A stretch of DNA of 64,000 nucleotides from Deltaproteobacteria bacterium. GTDB lineage: Bacteria > SAR324 > XYD2-FULL-50-16. The DNA lies in NCBI GenBank assembly GCA_018645005.1, contig JABGPJ010000110.1, positions 39,429 through 103,428 of the forward strand, given 5' to 3'. Made by a program: the position numbers and the translations under genes. Positions 47,092 to 57,020 of the stretch are shown here, one piece after another (the stretch's first letter is position 1; each line of letters starts with the position of its first letter). The notes beneath the pieces were generated by a model. The model saw only the letters and a list, made by a program, of their open reading frames with translations, had not been told where the DNA came from and searched no databases.

Positions 47092-47976
47092 TCAGGTCAG
47101 CACCTCTACTCCTGATTCAGTCAGAAAAATAGTATGTTCGAACTGAGCCGAAAGTTTACCGTCAATCGTGACAGCGGTCCAGTTATCCTCTAAAATGTAT
47201 AAATCCTTATCTCCCAGATTAATCATGGGTTCAATGGTAAAAAACATTCCAGGGGTTAATCTGACCCCAGTTCCCCTTCTTCCAAAGTGGGGAACCTGTG
47301 GGTTTTCATGAAACTGTTTGCCGATTCCATGTCCGACAAATTTTTCAACAACTGAGCATCCCATGGAGTGAGCGTAGGCTTGAATTGCCGCACCGATATC
47401 TCCCATTTTGCCATTCGGTGTCGCGGCCTGAATGCCCCTTTTCAAACACTCTTCGGCAACGGCCGTAATCTTTTTGGCGTCTGGAGAACACTCGCCCACC
47501 AGAAAGGTTTTACTCGTGTCACCAAAATATCCGTTAAGATTGCAGGTGATGTCGACATTAATGATGTCACCATCCTTGACGATGGTATCGTCGGGAATGC
47601 CGTGGCAGATGACACTGTTGAGTGATGTACAGGTTGATTTCGGGTACCCTTTATAGTTTAATGTGGCAGGGATAGCGCCATGATCGAGCGTGTATTCATG
47701 TACCCAGGTATTGATAGTGTCCGTGGTAATGTCAGCTCGTATATTTTCACCCACCATTTTCAAAGTGTCCGCTGCAAGTCTGCAACTTTCTCTCATCCCT
47801 TCAATGTATTCACTACTTCTTTCCATCCTGTCAAGCTGGGTTGCGGGTTCTTTACTTCCACCCAGTCGTTGTTTGTCTGAAGCCAGGTGGCATTTTTTAT
47901 ATTTTTTCCCACTACCGCACCAGCAAGGGTCATTGCGTTGCATTTTCCCTAGGTGATTCGGTGCTGAATTTTTCAT
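47092..47976 (-). CDS. map: Methionine aminopeptidase type I with N-terminal SEC-C zinc motif
   Basis: 294 aa from ATG 47976. A TTG at 48012 would overlap leuS, and an ATG at 47943 begins just before the zinc motif; the exact start is unsure. SEC-C motif RNDPCWCGSGKKYKKCH near residue 14-30. Catalytic metal ligands follow in VICHGIPDD, INVDITCNLNGYFGDTSKTF, GHGIGKQFHE, FTIEPM and QFEHTI. Removes N-terminal Met from new proteins, including presumably PurF. Normally after secY; here it is downstream of leuS. Confidence 0.93.
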   Translation of the reverse strand: MKNSAPNHLGKMQRNDPCWCGSGKKYKKCHLASDKQRLGGSKEPATQLDRMERSSEYIEGMRESCRLAADTLKMVGENIRADITTDTINTWVHEYTLDHGAIPATLNYKGYPKSTCTSLNSVICHGIPDDTIVKDGDIINVDITCNLNGYFGDTSKTFLVGECSPDAKKITAVAEECLKRGIQAATPNGKMGDIGAAIQAYAHSMGCSVVEKFVGHGIGKQFHENPQVPHFGRRGTGVRLTPGMFFTIEPMINLGDKDLYILEDNWTAVTIDGKLSAQFEHTIFLTESGVEVLT

Positions 47977-48001
47977 CGATGGGTGAGGGGTAACCAAAAC
48001 T

Positions 48002-50416
48002 TTACCTGACAACGATGTTCATAATTTTATTCTGAATAAAAACAACTTTAACGACGTTTTTATTATCGAGGTACTTTTGAATCTTGGGGCTCGCATTGGC
48101 AACGGCAAAGACCTGATCTTGGTCGCTCCCTTGCGGTATCGTGATATTATCCCTGACTTTCCCATTCACCTGGACCGGAATCTGATAGGATTCAGTGATC
48201 AGTTTGGTTTCGTCGTGCTGCGGCCATGGTTCGTAGGCCAGACTCGTCTCACCGCCCAGACGCTGCCAGAGTTCCTCCCCGATATGCGGTGCGAATGGAC
48301 TCAGTAACAAAACGAATGTTTTTAAATGATTACGATTCTGCTGCGGCGAATTGATCAGTTCGTTAGAAAGAATCATCAATTGGGAAATGGCCGTGTTTAA
48401 ACGCAGGTTTTCGATATCGTCAGTTACCTTTTTGATGCTCTGGTGCAGTAGTCTGTCCAGTTCTTCGGTTGAAGCTTCGTCAGTGATTGAAGGTGAAAGG
48501 CTTCCCTCATCATCGATCATCAGGCGCCAAGTACGTTTTAAAAACCTGTCGATTCCTTCCATTCCTGACGTATTCCAAGGTTTAGCTTTTTCCAGTGGTC
48601 CCAGAAACATCTCATACATTCGCAGGACATCGGCTCCGTATTCCGAAACGACATCGTCCGGATTAATGACGTTGCCAAGGGATTTCGACATTTTAACCCC
48701 GTTTTCTCCTAAAATCATACCCTGATTGACCAGTTTCTGAAACGGCTCCTTGGTAGAGACGTATCCCAGATCATACAGCACCTTGTGCCAAAAACGAGAG
48801 TATAGCAGGTGCAATACGGCGTGCTCGGCACCGCCAATATAAATGTCAACCGGCATCCAGTAATTTTCAGCCTCCTTTGACCAAGGCTCATCATTGTTAT
48901 GGGGGTCCACAAAGCGGAGAAAATACCAGCATGAACCAGCCCATTGGGGCATGGTGTTGGAATCCCGTTTCATTGGCGTACCATCCGCTAGTGTCGTGTT
49001 GATCCAGTCTGTGACATTGGAAAGCGGGCTTTCACCAGATTCTGAAGGTTGAAAGGATTCCGTTTCCGGAAGCGTTAGCGGAAGCTCATCTTCTGAGAGG
49101 GGAACAACCTCACCGTTTTCTTTGATTGAAAGAGGAAAAGGTTCGCCCCAGTATCGTTGTCGGGAAAAAAGCCAATCGCGTAGTTTGTAACTGATCGCTT
49201 TTTCCCCTTTACCGTTCTGCTTGAGCCACTCACACATTTTCTCTTTGGCGTCATCAACCGTCAGCCCATCCAGGAATTGGCTGTTCATCAGGATGCCGTT
49301 ACCGGTCCAAGCTTCCTTGGAAATATCCTGATCGACAATCAGTGGGATGATTTCAAGATTAAACTTTTGAGCAAACTCGTAATCACGCTGATCATGCCCG
49401 GGAACTGCCATGATCGCTCCTGTACCATAGTTGAGCAGCACATAGTCTGCAATCCAGATGGGTATGGGAGCGTTATTGGATGGGTTAATGGCATAAGCGC
49501 CGATAAAAACCCCTGTTTTCTCCTTGGAAAGATCGGTTCGGTCCAGATCACTTTTGGATTCGCACGCCATTTTATAGGCTCGTACCTGCTCTATATGATC
49601 GGGGGACGCTATTTGGTCAACCAATGGATGTTCTGGTGCCAACACACAATAGGTACTCCCGAAAAGTGTATCGGGTCTTGTGGTGAACACGTCGAAACTA
49701 TGTGTGCTCTCCGCGATGTTGAAGGTTGTCGTTGCTCCAAAAGATTTACCGATCCAGTTACGCTGCATCTCTTTGATCGAATCAGGCCAATCCAGATCAT
49801 CCAGGTCTTCCAGTAACCGATCTGCATACTCTGTGATCTTTAGCATCCATTGACGCATAGGGCGACGAATCACCGGGTGGTCTCCCCGTTCGGATTTGCC
49901 GTCGACCACTTCCTCATTGGACAAAACCGTTTTCAGAGCGGGGCACCAGTTTACAAGTGCGTCTGCCTGGTATGCCAGTCCTTTTTTATAGAGCTGCAGA
50001 AAAATCCACTGTGTCCAGCGATAGTATTTGGGATCGGTTGAGTTAATCTCGCGGTCCCAATCATACGAAAAGCCAAGAGATTTGATCTGGGTGCGGAAAT
50101 AATCGATGTTTTTTGCTGTGGTCTCTGCAGGATGTGTCCCGGTCTGGATAGCATACTGCTCTGCAGGCAGGCCGAATGCATCCCATCCCATAGTGTGCAG
50201 GACGTTGACCCCTCGCATGCGCTTATAGCGTGCGGTAATATCCGTTGCTGTATAACCTTCAGGATGTCCGACATGTAACCCTTGCCCTGAAGGGTAAGGA
50301 AACATGTCCAGGATATAAAATTTTTCCTTGGAATCATCGATTTCTGCTTTGAAAGTTTTGTTGTCTTCCCAATACTTCTGCCATTTGGGCTCGGTGATCT
50401 TTGGATTATAGGACAT
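48002..50416 (-). CDS. leuS: Leucyl-tRNA synthetase
   Basis: 804 aa, the compact bacterial form. HIGH motif variant [12 protein letters not shown] near residue 47, CP1 editing domain with [12 protein letters not shown] and [33 protein letters not shown], the KMSKSLGN loop near residue 575, and a C-terminal anticodon/tRNA domain ending [19 protein letters not shown] strong promoter precedes it at 50513-50541. Confidence 0.97.
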   Translation of the reverse strand: MSYNPKITEPKWQKYWEDNKTFKAEIDDSKEKFYILDMFPYPSGQGLHVGHPEGYTATDITARYKRMRGVNVLHTMGWDAFGLPAEQYAIQTGTHPAETTAKNIDYFRTQIKSLGFSYDWDREINSTDPKYYRWTQWIFLQLYKKGLAYQADALVNWCPALKTVLSNEEVVDGKSERGDHPVIRRPMRQWMLKITEYADRLLEDLDDLDWPDSIKEMQRNWIGKSFGATTTFNIAESTHSFDVFTTRPDTLFGSTYCVLAPEHPLVDQIASPDHIEQVRAYKMACESKSDLDRTDLSKEKTGVFIGAYAINPSNNAPIPIWIADYVLLNYGTGAIMAVPGHDQRDYEFAQKFNLEIIPLIVDQDISKEAWTGNGILMNSQFLDGLTVDDAKEKMCEWLKQNGKGEKAISYKLRDWLFSRQRYWGEPFPLSIKENGEVVPLSEDELPLTLPETESFQPSESGESPLSNVTDWINTTLADGTPMKRDSNTMPQWAGSCWYFLRFVDPHNNDEPWSKEAENYWMPVDIYIGGAEHAVLHLLYSRFWHKVLYDLGYVSTKEPFQKLVNQGMILGENGVKMSKSLGNVINPDDVVSEYGADVLRMYEMFLGPLEKAKPWNTSGMEGIDRFLKRTWRLMIDDEGSLSPSITDEASTEELDRLLHQSIKKVTDDIENLRLNTAISQLMILSNELINSPQQNRNHLKTFVLLLSPFAPHIGEELWQRLGGETSLAYEPWPQHDETKLITESYQIPVQVNGKVRDNITIPQGSDQDQVFAVANASPKIQKYLDNKNVVKVVFIQNKIMNIVVR

Positions 50417-50512
50417 TTTTGAAAGCTTTGAAATAAATGTTATTCAAGGAAACGGACGAAGTTGAATGCGCCTTGAGGCTGGAATGAAGATGAAGTTGTT
50501 TCAAATCCCTTT

Positions 50513-50541
50513 ATAATACCTATTCGTGAGTTTGATGTCAA
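50513..50541 (-). promoter_or_regulatory. Sigma-70 promoter of leuS-map
   Basis: The minus strand reads TTGACA (50541-50536), 17-bp spacer, TATTAT (50518-50513): a consensus -35 and a 5/6 -10. The start should lie about 90 nt before leuS. Confidence 0.72.
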
Positions 50542-50580
50542 ATAGGGCCTTTGAAGCACATGGATGGTTCGGAAAAACAC

Positions 50581-51495
50581 TTAACGAGGTGGCAGGGAAT
50601 TAAAAATAGAGACATACCCATCGTAAAGTATCGGGTGGATAACTTTTGTGGTCACCGCATCCTTGACGGCACATTGGGGTTCGTGAACATGTCGACAATT
50701 TCTGTGTTTGCACTGCTGTTGAAATGTTTGAATTAAAGGATAGTATTCGTTCAGGTTGGCCTGGGTGATATTCCAGAGGCCGAACTCCCTGATGCCGGGG
50801 GTATCGATCACAAATCCATTTTCCGCAATTTGGTGTGAAATAGTGTATGTTGTCGTGTGGGATCCTTTGTGGGTTTTTAAACCGACATCACCGATCTTGA
50901 TCGAGAGCGCGGGAAAATATTTGTTTAACAGCGATGATTTTCCGGCACCAGATTGACCAGCCAGGACGCTGACGCTATTTTTCAGCAATTTAGAGAGTTT
51001 TGGGTTTTGCTCAAGTTCCAGGGTGGTTGATAAAAAATATTCCAACTCCAGATCGCGAAACGGAGCCAGGAGGTGATCGATCTCTTTTTTCGGGACTAGA
51101 TCCGTTTTTGTGATCACGAGAATGGGTGTGATCCTCCCCACGGACGCAGCAACCAACATTCGATTGATAAGGTTGAATCGAAAAGCGGGATCTTTGGTCG
51201 CTGCGACTATCAGAAGATAGTCGATATTTGCTGCGATGACTTGTTCTGCCTCTTTGCCGACCCTGGTTCTTGAAAGAAAGCTGTTTCTTGGCTCGATTTC
51301 GATGATGAGACCCAGATTGTCTGTTTCGGATTTCTGATAGATAACTCTATCTCCGACCGCTACTTGATTATCAAAACGGCTGTTTTTAAACAAAAGTCCC
51401 TTGATTTTACATTCAACTGTTTGATTGAGGTTATTTCTCAAATAGTAAAAGCCTTTTGTTCTTCTGATAACGGTCCCGAGTTCCCTTTTTGTCAT
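50581..51495 (-). CDS. rsgA: Ribosome small subunit-dependent GTPase RsgA
   Basis: 304 aa. A 30S maturation GTPase. An N-terminal OB-fold (GFYYLRNN, NQVAVGDRVIYQ), a circularly permuted G domain with G4 ITKTD before G1 GQSGAGKSSLLN and G3 DTPGIREFGLW, then the zinc-binding CKHRNCRHVHEPQC (Cys-x4-Cys-x-His-x5-Cys). Full length. Stop 40 bp before the leuS promoter. Confidence 0.95.
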   Translation of the reverse strand: MTKRELGTVIRRTKGFYYLRNNLNQTVECKIKGLLFKNSRFDNQVAVGDRVIYQKSETDNLGLIIEIEPRNSFLSRTRVGKEAEQVIAANIDYLLIVAATKDPAFRFNLINRMLVAASVGRITPILVITKTDLVPKKEIDHLLAPFRDLELEYFLSTTLELEQNPKLSKLLKNSVSVLAGQSGAGKSSLLNKYFPALSIKIGDVGLKTHKGSHTTTYTISHQIAENGFVIDTPGIREFGLWNITQANLNEYYPLIQTFQQQCKHRNCRHVHEPQCAVKDAVTTKVIHPILYDGYVSIFNSLPPR

Positions 51496-51815
51496 AGGTA
51501 GTTCACATTAACGTTGGCGTCCTGTCCGAAGAGTGCATTGTTATTTCCCGGGACAGCTGTCGCGATCTAAAAAGGCCAATTAGTATATTCGTTGGAAGGT
51601 ATTGCTTTCCTTTCAGGATTAACAAAACAATCCCGTATTGAAAAGGCATCATTTCGGCCAAAAGGCGGGATTGGCAACAATTCAGTTTGATAACCAAATC
51701 AAATAGGTATAGTATAGCTGAAATAAATAGTTTTCGTTGACAAAACGAACCGTATGTGGTTGAAATTTAGTGACTGAATAAAGCGGTTCACTATTGAATT
51801 TTTTCAAAAAATGTG
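51496..51815 (+). other. Divergent intergenic region upstream of the paralogue cluster
   Basis: About 320 bp between rsgA and the first paralogue, AT-rich and without a gene. It contains the promoter at 51737-51766 and a further TATAGT-like -10 near 51709. Confidence 0.4.
51737..51766 (+). promoter_or_regulatory. Candidate promoter of the four-paralogue cluster
   Basis: TTGACA, 18-bp spacer, TGAAAT. A consensus -35 and a 4/6 -10, 50 bp before the first start codon. Confidence 0.45.
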
Positions 51816-52478
51816 ATGAGATTGCAATCAAACGAAAATTTTAAGGATTCTTGGGATGAAGCCCTTGTACAAAAACTTCACGGTGAAATAGCTTTAGACT
51901 TTCTTCGTTGTGAGAATGATCATGCGGTCAACGCATCGGTTGAATTTGTGAAGTTTTTGCACCAAAAAGGTCTGGATAACCAAAATTATCCCTTTTATAT
52001 GCCGCTATTTCTTCACGAGAATGAGAAGGTCATCAGTGCTTTTTTAAGTGACGGGAAAATTCTGAATAGCTTAAAAAAACTGAAACGAAGCCGGCATTTC
52101 ATCGGGCTTTGTTTTGATTTACTGAGGCAGTTTTCTCTGGATACTGTTTATGAAAAGACATTAGAGACCCTTCTTTTGGTTCTCAATCTTAGTTATCGTG
52201 ATGCAGTGTTCGGTTTCGCAAGTTATCCACTATCCCTGAACGAGTTGAATTATATCAGCAAGTTTCTGGATAAGGGCAAACCGCAAGCTAGTAAAATAAA
52301 CAGGATAATTCTTGACATACTCGCGGATTTAGGCGACTTAACTACGAAAGATACAACTGAGCCAACGTTGCTGGAAGTTTGTGCCCGGGCAAATAAGATT
52401 CGAAACGTCTTTTTTGACAACAGAGCTTCTATGGCCGAAATTATTCCGGAGACCATGTTGGTCAAGGGTATCAAATAA
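51816..52478 (+). CDS. Uncharacterised paralogue family, member A
   Basis: 220 aa, unrecognised. Predicted all-helical, cytoplasmic, no signal. It shares with the next three genes a set of blocks: ENYPL-like NQNYPFYMPLFL near residue 55, a YxKTLETLLLVLNLSY segment near 113, SLNELNYISKFLDKG near 140, INRIILDILADL near 165, and ANKIRNVFFDNRASMAEIIPETMLVKG at the C-terminus. It is the most divergent with member D. Start ATG 51816 (a GTG lies one codon before). First gene of a probable operon; 67 bp before member B. Confidence 0.8.
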   Translation: MRLQSNENFKDSWDEALVQKLHGEIALDFLRCENDHAVNASVEFVKFLHQKGLDNQNYPFYMPLFLHENEKVISAFLSDGKILNSLKKLKRSRHFIGLCFDLLRQFSLDTVYEKTLETLLLVLNLSYRDAVFGFASYPLSLNELNYISKFLDKGKPQASKINRIILDILADLGDLTTKDTTEPTLLEVCARANKIRNVFFDNRASMAEIIPETMLVKGIK

Positions 52479-52545
52479 TGTAATTTGTTGAGAATGCGTG
52501 CTTTCTGAACTGAGAAGTCCAAAAAATAGTTTACAAGGAGATGAA

Positions 52546-53238
52546 ATGGCCGAAAATAGCGAAACGATTCGCCCAGAGTGGACAACAGAGTCTACCCATC
52601 GGGTTGAAAGCCTCATTTTAAGGAATGCTTTTTCAAGCAGAACCCCCGATGCGACAGAGACCGCCATGGCATATACCCGGTATCTGAGACTGGCAAGAAT
52701 GACAAGCGAAAACTACCCACTGTTTCTGTCACTGTTGGAAATTGAAAACCACTATGTCATCGATTCATTGATCGGTGATGACGACCCTTTTGTCTTTTTT
52801 ACGCCGATTCAACCGACACGCCACTTGCTGAGGGAGTGTTTCAGGTTGCTGACCTTCTGGCATCCGGGCGGCATTTACCCTAAGACCATTTCTATCGTCT
52901 TGGGCGTTTTACAGGCGGCTTATAACCATGCTAAAGACGGCAACGAGATTTACAGGGTTTCTATCAATGACATCAATAACCTTGGAAAGCATTTGAATAA
53001 GGATTCTGGTCAGACGGATCCGGTCAACCGGGCAATTTTAGACGTTCTGGATCGCCTTTCTCTGCTTGAAGGTCAGGGCGACGAAGAGATTGAAGAGTTA
53101 GCCAGGCATTGTCACAATATCAGAACCTATTTCTTTGATCGCAGACGAAAAATGGAAGATATTATCCCACAGGTTCTTCTTGTGAAATCAGACTATCTTG
53201 TGAAAACGGTCGGCCCAAATTTTGTTTTTGAAGACTAA
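52546..53238 (+). CDS. Uncharacterised paralogue family, member B
   Basis: 230 aa from ATG 52546, chosen for AAGGAG 6 nt upstream over a GTG at 52498. Blocks: SENYPLFLSLLEIENHYVIDSLIGDDDPFVFF, YPKTISIVLGVLQAAYNHAKDG, VSINDINNLGKHLN, VNRAILDVLDRL and HNIRTYFFDRRRKMEDIIPQVLLVKS (quoted as family marks, each near residues 50, 108, 140, 160 and 190). Closest to member C. All-helical, charged, no membrane segment. Not a recognised enzyme. Confidence 0.82.
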   Translation: MAENSETIRPEWTTESTHRVESLILRNAFSSRTPDATETAMAYTRYLRLARMTSENYPLFLSLLEIENHYVIDSLIGDDDPFVFFTPIQPTRHLLRECFRLLTFWHPGGIYPKTISIVLGVLQAAYNHAKDGNEIYRVSINDINNLGKHLNKDSGQTDPVNRAILDVLDRLSLLEGQGDEEIEELARHCHNIRTYFFDRRRKMEDIIPQVLLVKSDYLVKTVGPNFVFED

Positions 53239-53256
53239 TAAAAACCGGAGGTAATC

Positions 53257-54111
53257 ATGTTATTGACTGATAGACGTAAGATTTATTCGCAGATAGAAAT
53301 AGAACAGATACGAAACGACGTTCTGCAGCAGATTTTGAAGTGTGGTACCCCGGATGCTGTAGAGGCATGCATCACTTACGCTCGGTTTCTGAGTCTGACC
53401 GGTATTACTAATGAGAACTACCCGCTTTTCATTAAGGTGCTGGAGGCTGGTAATCACTGGGTGGTTGACGGACTGATCGGTGATAGGGACCCCTTTCTCT
53501 TTTTGAGTTCCATTCAACCCAATTACAATATTCTTGAATCGTGTTTTAAGCTTCTCACCGAAAAACATCCGGGTGAGCTCTATCCCAAATCTCTTTCGGT
53601 AGTCCTTGGTGTTCTTCAAGCGACATACAATGTTCCTGAAGACGGATACAACATTTACCGGCTCACAATTTACGACTTGAATACACTGGGCAAGCATCTG
53701 AACGAAGAGATTGGCCAGGAAGACTCTTTAAACCGGGTGATTTTAGATATTCTTCATAAAATTGCGCAGCTTAAAGGGATGCTGGGAGCAGAAGGACTGG
53801 AAGGTGAAGACCGGGACAAGGAAGAGCTTGCGATACACGCTAATGAAATCATGAGTCATTTTTTCGATGACACTAAACGCCTCTTCCAGGTGATCCCACA
53901 GGTGCTGCTGATCAGAAAGGATTACCGTAATTATGAAATACAGCCGAGAGCAGAAGTACGTTTTGAGGATTCCAGTATTTATGACCTTGACAATATGGCC
54001 GACGATCCATACAGCGACTCTGCATCCGATGAGGAGTTTGAGGAGGAGGTCTACGAAGAGGAAGAGGTAGTGGAAAGCCCCGAGGAAAATCTTGAGCCCG
54101 ATCCGGCATAG
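53257..54111 (+). CDS. Uncharacterised paralogue family, member C, with acidic tail
   Basis: 284 aa with GGAGG 5 nt before the ATG. The core (about 1-225) matches member B block for block: NENYPLFIKVLEAGNHWVVDGLIGD, LYPKSLSVVLGVLQATYN, NTLGKHLNEEIGQ, NRVILDILHKI and FFDDTKRLFQVIPQVLLIRK. It then adds about 50 acidic residues (EEFEEEVYEEEEVVESPEEN) absent from the others, probably disordered. 18 bp after member B, so cotranscribed. Confidence 0.82.
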   Translation: MLLTDRRKIYSQIEIEQIRNDVLQQILKCGTPDAVEACITYARFLSLTGITNENYPLFIKVLEAGNHWVVDGLIGDRDPFLFLSSIQPNYNILESCFKLLTEKHPGELYPKSLSVVLGVLQATYNVPEDGYNIYRLTIYDLNTLGKHLNEEIGQEDSLNRVILDILHKIAQLKGMLGAEGLEGEDRDKEELAIHANEIMSHFFDDTKRLFQVIPQVLLIRKDYRNYEIQPRAEVRFEDSSIYDLDNMADDPYSDSASDEEFEEEVYEEEEVVESPEENLEPDPA

Positions 54112-54127
54112 AATTTAAAGATATCAA

Positions 54128-54147
54128 GGCCGGTTTCTGAACCGGCC
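54128..54147 (+). terminator. GC-rich hairpin after member C
   Basis: GGCCGGTT-TCTG-AACCGGCC, an 8-bp perfect stem and tetraloop, 17 bp past the stop. No T tract. It may end the A-B-C transcript or protect its 3' end. Confidence 0.5.
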
Positions 54148-54294
54148 GGGAACCGATCGTGCAGATTAAAAAGAAGTAAGAATTTACCCCGTGATTTGGT
54201 TCCTCTCTGTGCTTTCGGGAAATCTTTCAACCACCTAATAACTCTGTCTCATTCGAGATATCTGATCAAGAAACATTGTACGCTGGAAACGCAT

Positions 54295-54963
54295 ATGGCT
54301 AAAGAAGAATTCAATCGTTTCATTCAGAATACGATGCTTGAAATTATCGAGTGCAAAGATGTCAGGAGTTCGAGCGCCCTTTATGCCTACGCAAATTTTC
54401 TTAATAGAAAAAAGACCCGCTACGAAGATATCCCACTTTATCTGAAGATTCTCAAAACGAACAACCAATACGCCATCGATGCATTAATGAGGGGCCATGT
54501 CGCTGTAAAATTCTTCGATTTCATTCGAGTTCCCAATATTTATGTGCTGAAAGGTATTTTTGAAATTCTTGAGCTTTATGGGAAAAATAGTCTTTCGAAC
54601 CAGACATTGAAATCTTTTTGTGGCTTTTTCAAGCGGGTGTACCGGATGGCTGCTGAAGGCTTTAGAATCTGTCCACTGACGGTTGCCGAAGTGAACAGTC
54701 TCGGGAAATATCTGGATGAGAAAAAAACACAAAATTACTATTTTAATCGTGAAATACTGGATATTCTCTTCTTTTTAACCGAGCTGGATGATGATTGTGA
54801 GAGTAGTCCTGAGATGAGAGTCGTTGCACGTCAGGCCAGTCGAATTCGTTCCGATTTCTTCGATCAGAAGCGCTCACTCGCTCAGTCCATGACGGAAGTC
54901 GCCCTTAATAAATCAACCGATGAAGGCCCTGGTATCTCACCCGAAGGCGCATTCGTCGAGTGA
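54295..54963 (+). CDS. Uncharacterised paralogue family, member D
   Basis: 222 aa from ATG 54295. An in-frame start at 54196 would add 33 residues unlike the family, so it is not used. Shared blocks: YEDIPLYLKILKTNNQYAIDALMRG near residue 43, GFRICPLTVAEVNSLGKYLDEK near 120, FNREILDILFFLTEL near 146 and ASRIRSDFFDQKRSLAQSMTEV near 182. It diverges most in the centre. Separated from member C by 183 bp and the hairpin at 54128, so it may have its own promoter. Confidence 0.76.
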   Translation: MAKEEFNRFIQNTMLEIIECKDVRSSSALYAYANFLNRKKTRYEDIPLYLKILKTNNQYAIDALMRGHVAVKFFDFIRVPNIYVLKGIFEILELYGKNSLSNQTLKSFCGFFKRVYRMAAEGFRICPLTVAEVNSLGKYLDEKKTQNYYFNREILDILFFLTELDDDCESSPEMRVVARQASRIRSDFFDQKRSLAQSMTEVALNKSTDEGPGISPEGAFVE

Positions 54964-55027
54964 CCTTGTTTCGTTCGCTGCCCTGAAAACCTGAGGATCC
55001 CTCCCCGAATACCCGTGACAACACCGG

Positions 55028-55984
55028 CTACATATCACCTAATAGATATTTCTGTTTTTTCTGTTTCAGGTCAGCATGTCGAATCTTATATTCCAGGCTG
55101 TTATTGAAGGTAAGATAGGTGCTTTTATCGACCAGATTACTATATAGAATAACATGATTTTTAGAGTCCAGGATATCGACCCAGACAGAATCATCTGTTC
55201 CCCATTTCCACATGGGATTGTGGCCGACGATAAACGGATGTTCCTTTGAGCATCCCAAGGCAGCTCTTTGTCTATCGAGATCATCCGGGCCGTACTCTTT
55301 TTTACTGGGCGAGGAACGCGTTTCGTTCAGGCGGTTCCAGGTGAGTTGTCTCAGCAGCGGTCCGGATTCGGCGCCACGGATGTCGATAAGCTCATCTCGG
55401 TAAATACCACCTCTCACAGGGCCCGCATGGACTGCCAGGAAATGCTTGTGGATAACAAAAACCGGCAGTGAATTGTAGAAAGTCTGCATCAGGTTGACAT
55501 AGTCTTTTCCCCTGGTTTCCTGGACGGCATTGTGGTACGCCAGCCCCTGTTTGATACCGCTCTTTCCGAGAAGTTCACTGAAGGTGTCATGATTGCCAAG
55601 CAGATAAAAAACGTTATCCGGATAGTCATTGATCAAATGGATAATGATATCCATAATTTCAATTGAGGTATCCATTTCCTGGAGATGTCCTACCCTTTCA
55701 TCATGAACTGAGTCTCCCAGAAATATCATGATGGCTTTATTTTGTTTCAGTTTGTACAGGTTCTGGGAATCCATCAGTATCGCCTTTAAATTCTGCTTGT
55801 TTGCATGTAAATCTCCAACGATGATCACCTCGCGATTATCATCTTCCGGAAATTCCAGCAGTCCGCCCGGTTTTTTGTTCGTGTTGAGTGGTCGGATGGA
55901 TGGGTCGATTGCTAATACGTTTCTGATGGCCAACTGTACTTTTTGATGATGTGTTAGTTCGCCGTAGGTGTAGTAGTCAGGCAT
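55028..55984 (-). CDS. Calcineurin-like metallophosphoesterase, second GDxxHxER paralogue
   Basis: 318 aa. Metal motifs in order: VGDLHANKQN, LGDSVHDERVG, LGNHDTF, VHAGP and VGHNPMW. As at 5667-6629, the second block is GDxxHxER rather than GDxxDRG, so the two are probably relatives. No signal peptide. The C-terminus is Lys/Gln rich. It is convergent with member D, 64 bp apart. The substrate is unknown; a Ser/Thr phosphatase or a diadenosine-polyphosphate hydrolase role would both be guesses. Confidence 0.84.
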   Translation of the reverse strand: MPDYYTYGELTHHQKVQLAIRNVLAIDPSIRPLNTNKKPGGLLEFPEDDNREVIIVGDLHANKQNLKAILMDSQNLYKLKQNKAIMIFLGDSVHDERVGHLQEMDTSIEIMDIIIHLINDYPDNVFYLLGNHDTFSELLGKSGIKQGLAYHNAVQETRGKDYVNLMQTFYNSLPVFVIHKHFLAVHAGPVRGGIYRDELIDIRGAESGPLLRQLTWNRLNETRSSPSKKEYGPDDLDRQRAALGCSKEHPFIVGHNPMWKWGTDDSVWVDILDSKNHVILYSNLVDKSTYLTFNNSLEYKIRHADLKQKKQKYLLGDM

Positions 55985-56645
55985 ATCTTCAACTGATGGT
56001 TCCGCTTTTCCTTGTACGTCATTCCAGGCAAAGAAAAGTGAGATTAACTGTCTGAAAATGGATTGATTTTGGCGCCTTTAAAGATCCGACCAGTATCTGT
56101 TCAATGTATCTAAAGTCGTTGTTCACAATTAATAAACTGGTAGAAATTCGGGCCAGAAAATAAAATCGGTCTTGGGATTGATCTTTGCTGTTAAGAAGCT
56201 TTATCATTCTAACCTTTTAATGATTAATAAGGCAAATATCAAATAACAGTTAATAACACCATATGGATAGCGGGCATGATAGGGAGGCCGGATTCTGTGT
56301 TCTCTGGAATCATTTACTTAGATGTCTATCTGTGTAATACTTCTCCAAAACAGACATCAGAGTACTGTAATACACAGATATTTCAGAAAATACAACGGAT
56401 CAGGCCGCACCTCAGAATGGATGCGTCTTTAGCAATCTGGTTGTCAACTGTAGATGATCGGAAGCTATGCTGAAACTGTTTCAATCAAACCACTGAACCG
56501 GTTTCCGCCATGGACGCTCTTTTCCTGTTATGATAGGGTAACAGAGTGTTCACCGCGTTTGATAGCCTGAATGGAAATAGAGATATCCCAAGCAGATTTT
56601 AAATCTTATCTGAAAACAAATAACAGCTTCAGTGATAGGAGCCCT
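55985..56645 (+). other. Intergenic region upstream of the PilZ gene
   Basis: About 660 bp, AT-rich, with no convincing gene, hairpin or repeat seen. A 65-codon frame at 56276-56473 looks random. If translation begins at ATG 56571, the PilZ gene would extend 75 bp into this stretch. Confidence 0.35.
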
Positions 56646-57020
56646 ATGTCAGAAAATAGACGTCATTTTAGCCGGGTGGGTTTTCAATCAACCGTAATCG
56701 TAGGGATTCAGGAACAGGAATACCAGGCGGAGTTGATTGATATCTCGCTTAAAGGCGCATTAATAACATTGGAAGGTGATTCATCATTCGAAAATAACAA
56801 ACGGTGTGTCTTTGAACTCAAACTCGATGCAAATTCCATTGCTGTGAAAACGGATGCGCTGATTGTCTACAGTCACGAAAATCAGCTGGGATTGAAGTTT
56901 CAAAATCTGGACCTGGAAAGTATGACCCACTTACGCCGTTTGCTGGAGTTGAACCTGGGCGATTCTGATAAGATCCAGAATGAGCTGTTTTTTCTGGTGA
57001 ATCCGACGCAGGGAAGTTGA
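56646..57020 (+). CDS. PilZ-domain cyclic-di-GMP-binding protein
   Basis: 124 aa from ATG 56646, with AGGAG 4 nt upstream and a family-typical MSENRRHFSRVGF start; ATG 56571 would add 25 residues without a ribosome site. Both c-di-GMP contacts are present: the Arg-rich RRHFSR and DISLKGAL (D/NxSxxG). A single-domain adaptor, cytoplasmic. It precedes the class III FBPase by 324 bp. The output partner is not visible. Confidence 0.88.
   Translation: MSENRRHFSRVGFQSTVIVGIQEQEYQAELIDISLKGALITLEGDSSFENNKRCVFELKLDANSIAVKTDALIVYSHENQLGLKFQNLDLESMTHLRRLLELNLGDSDKIQNELFFLVNPTQGS

Noticed and set aside
46845-47132. 95-codon plus-strand frame in the rne-map gap
   Set aside because: It runs through the map terminator hairpin and overlaps the map 3' end; the composition is Leu/Phe/Arg-rich noise.
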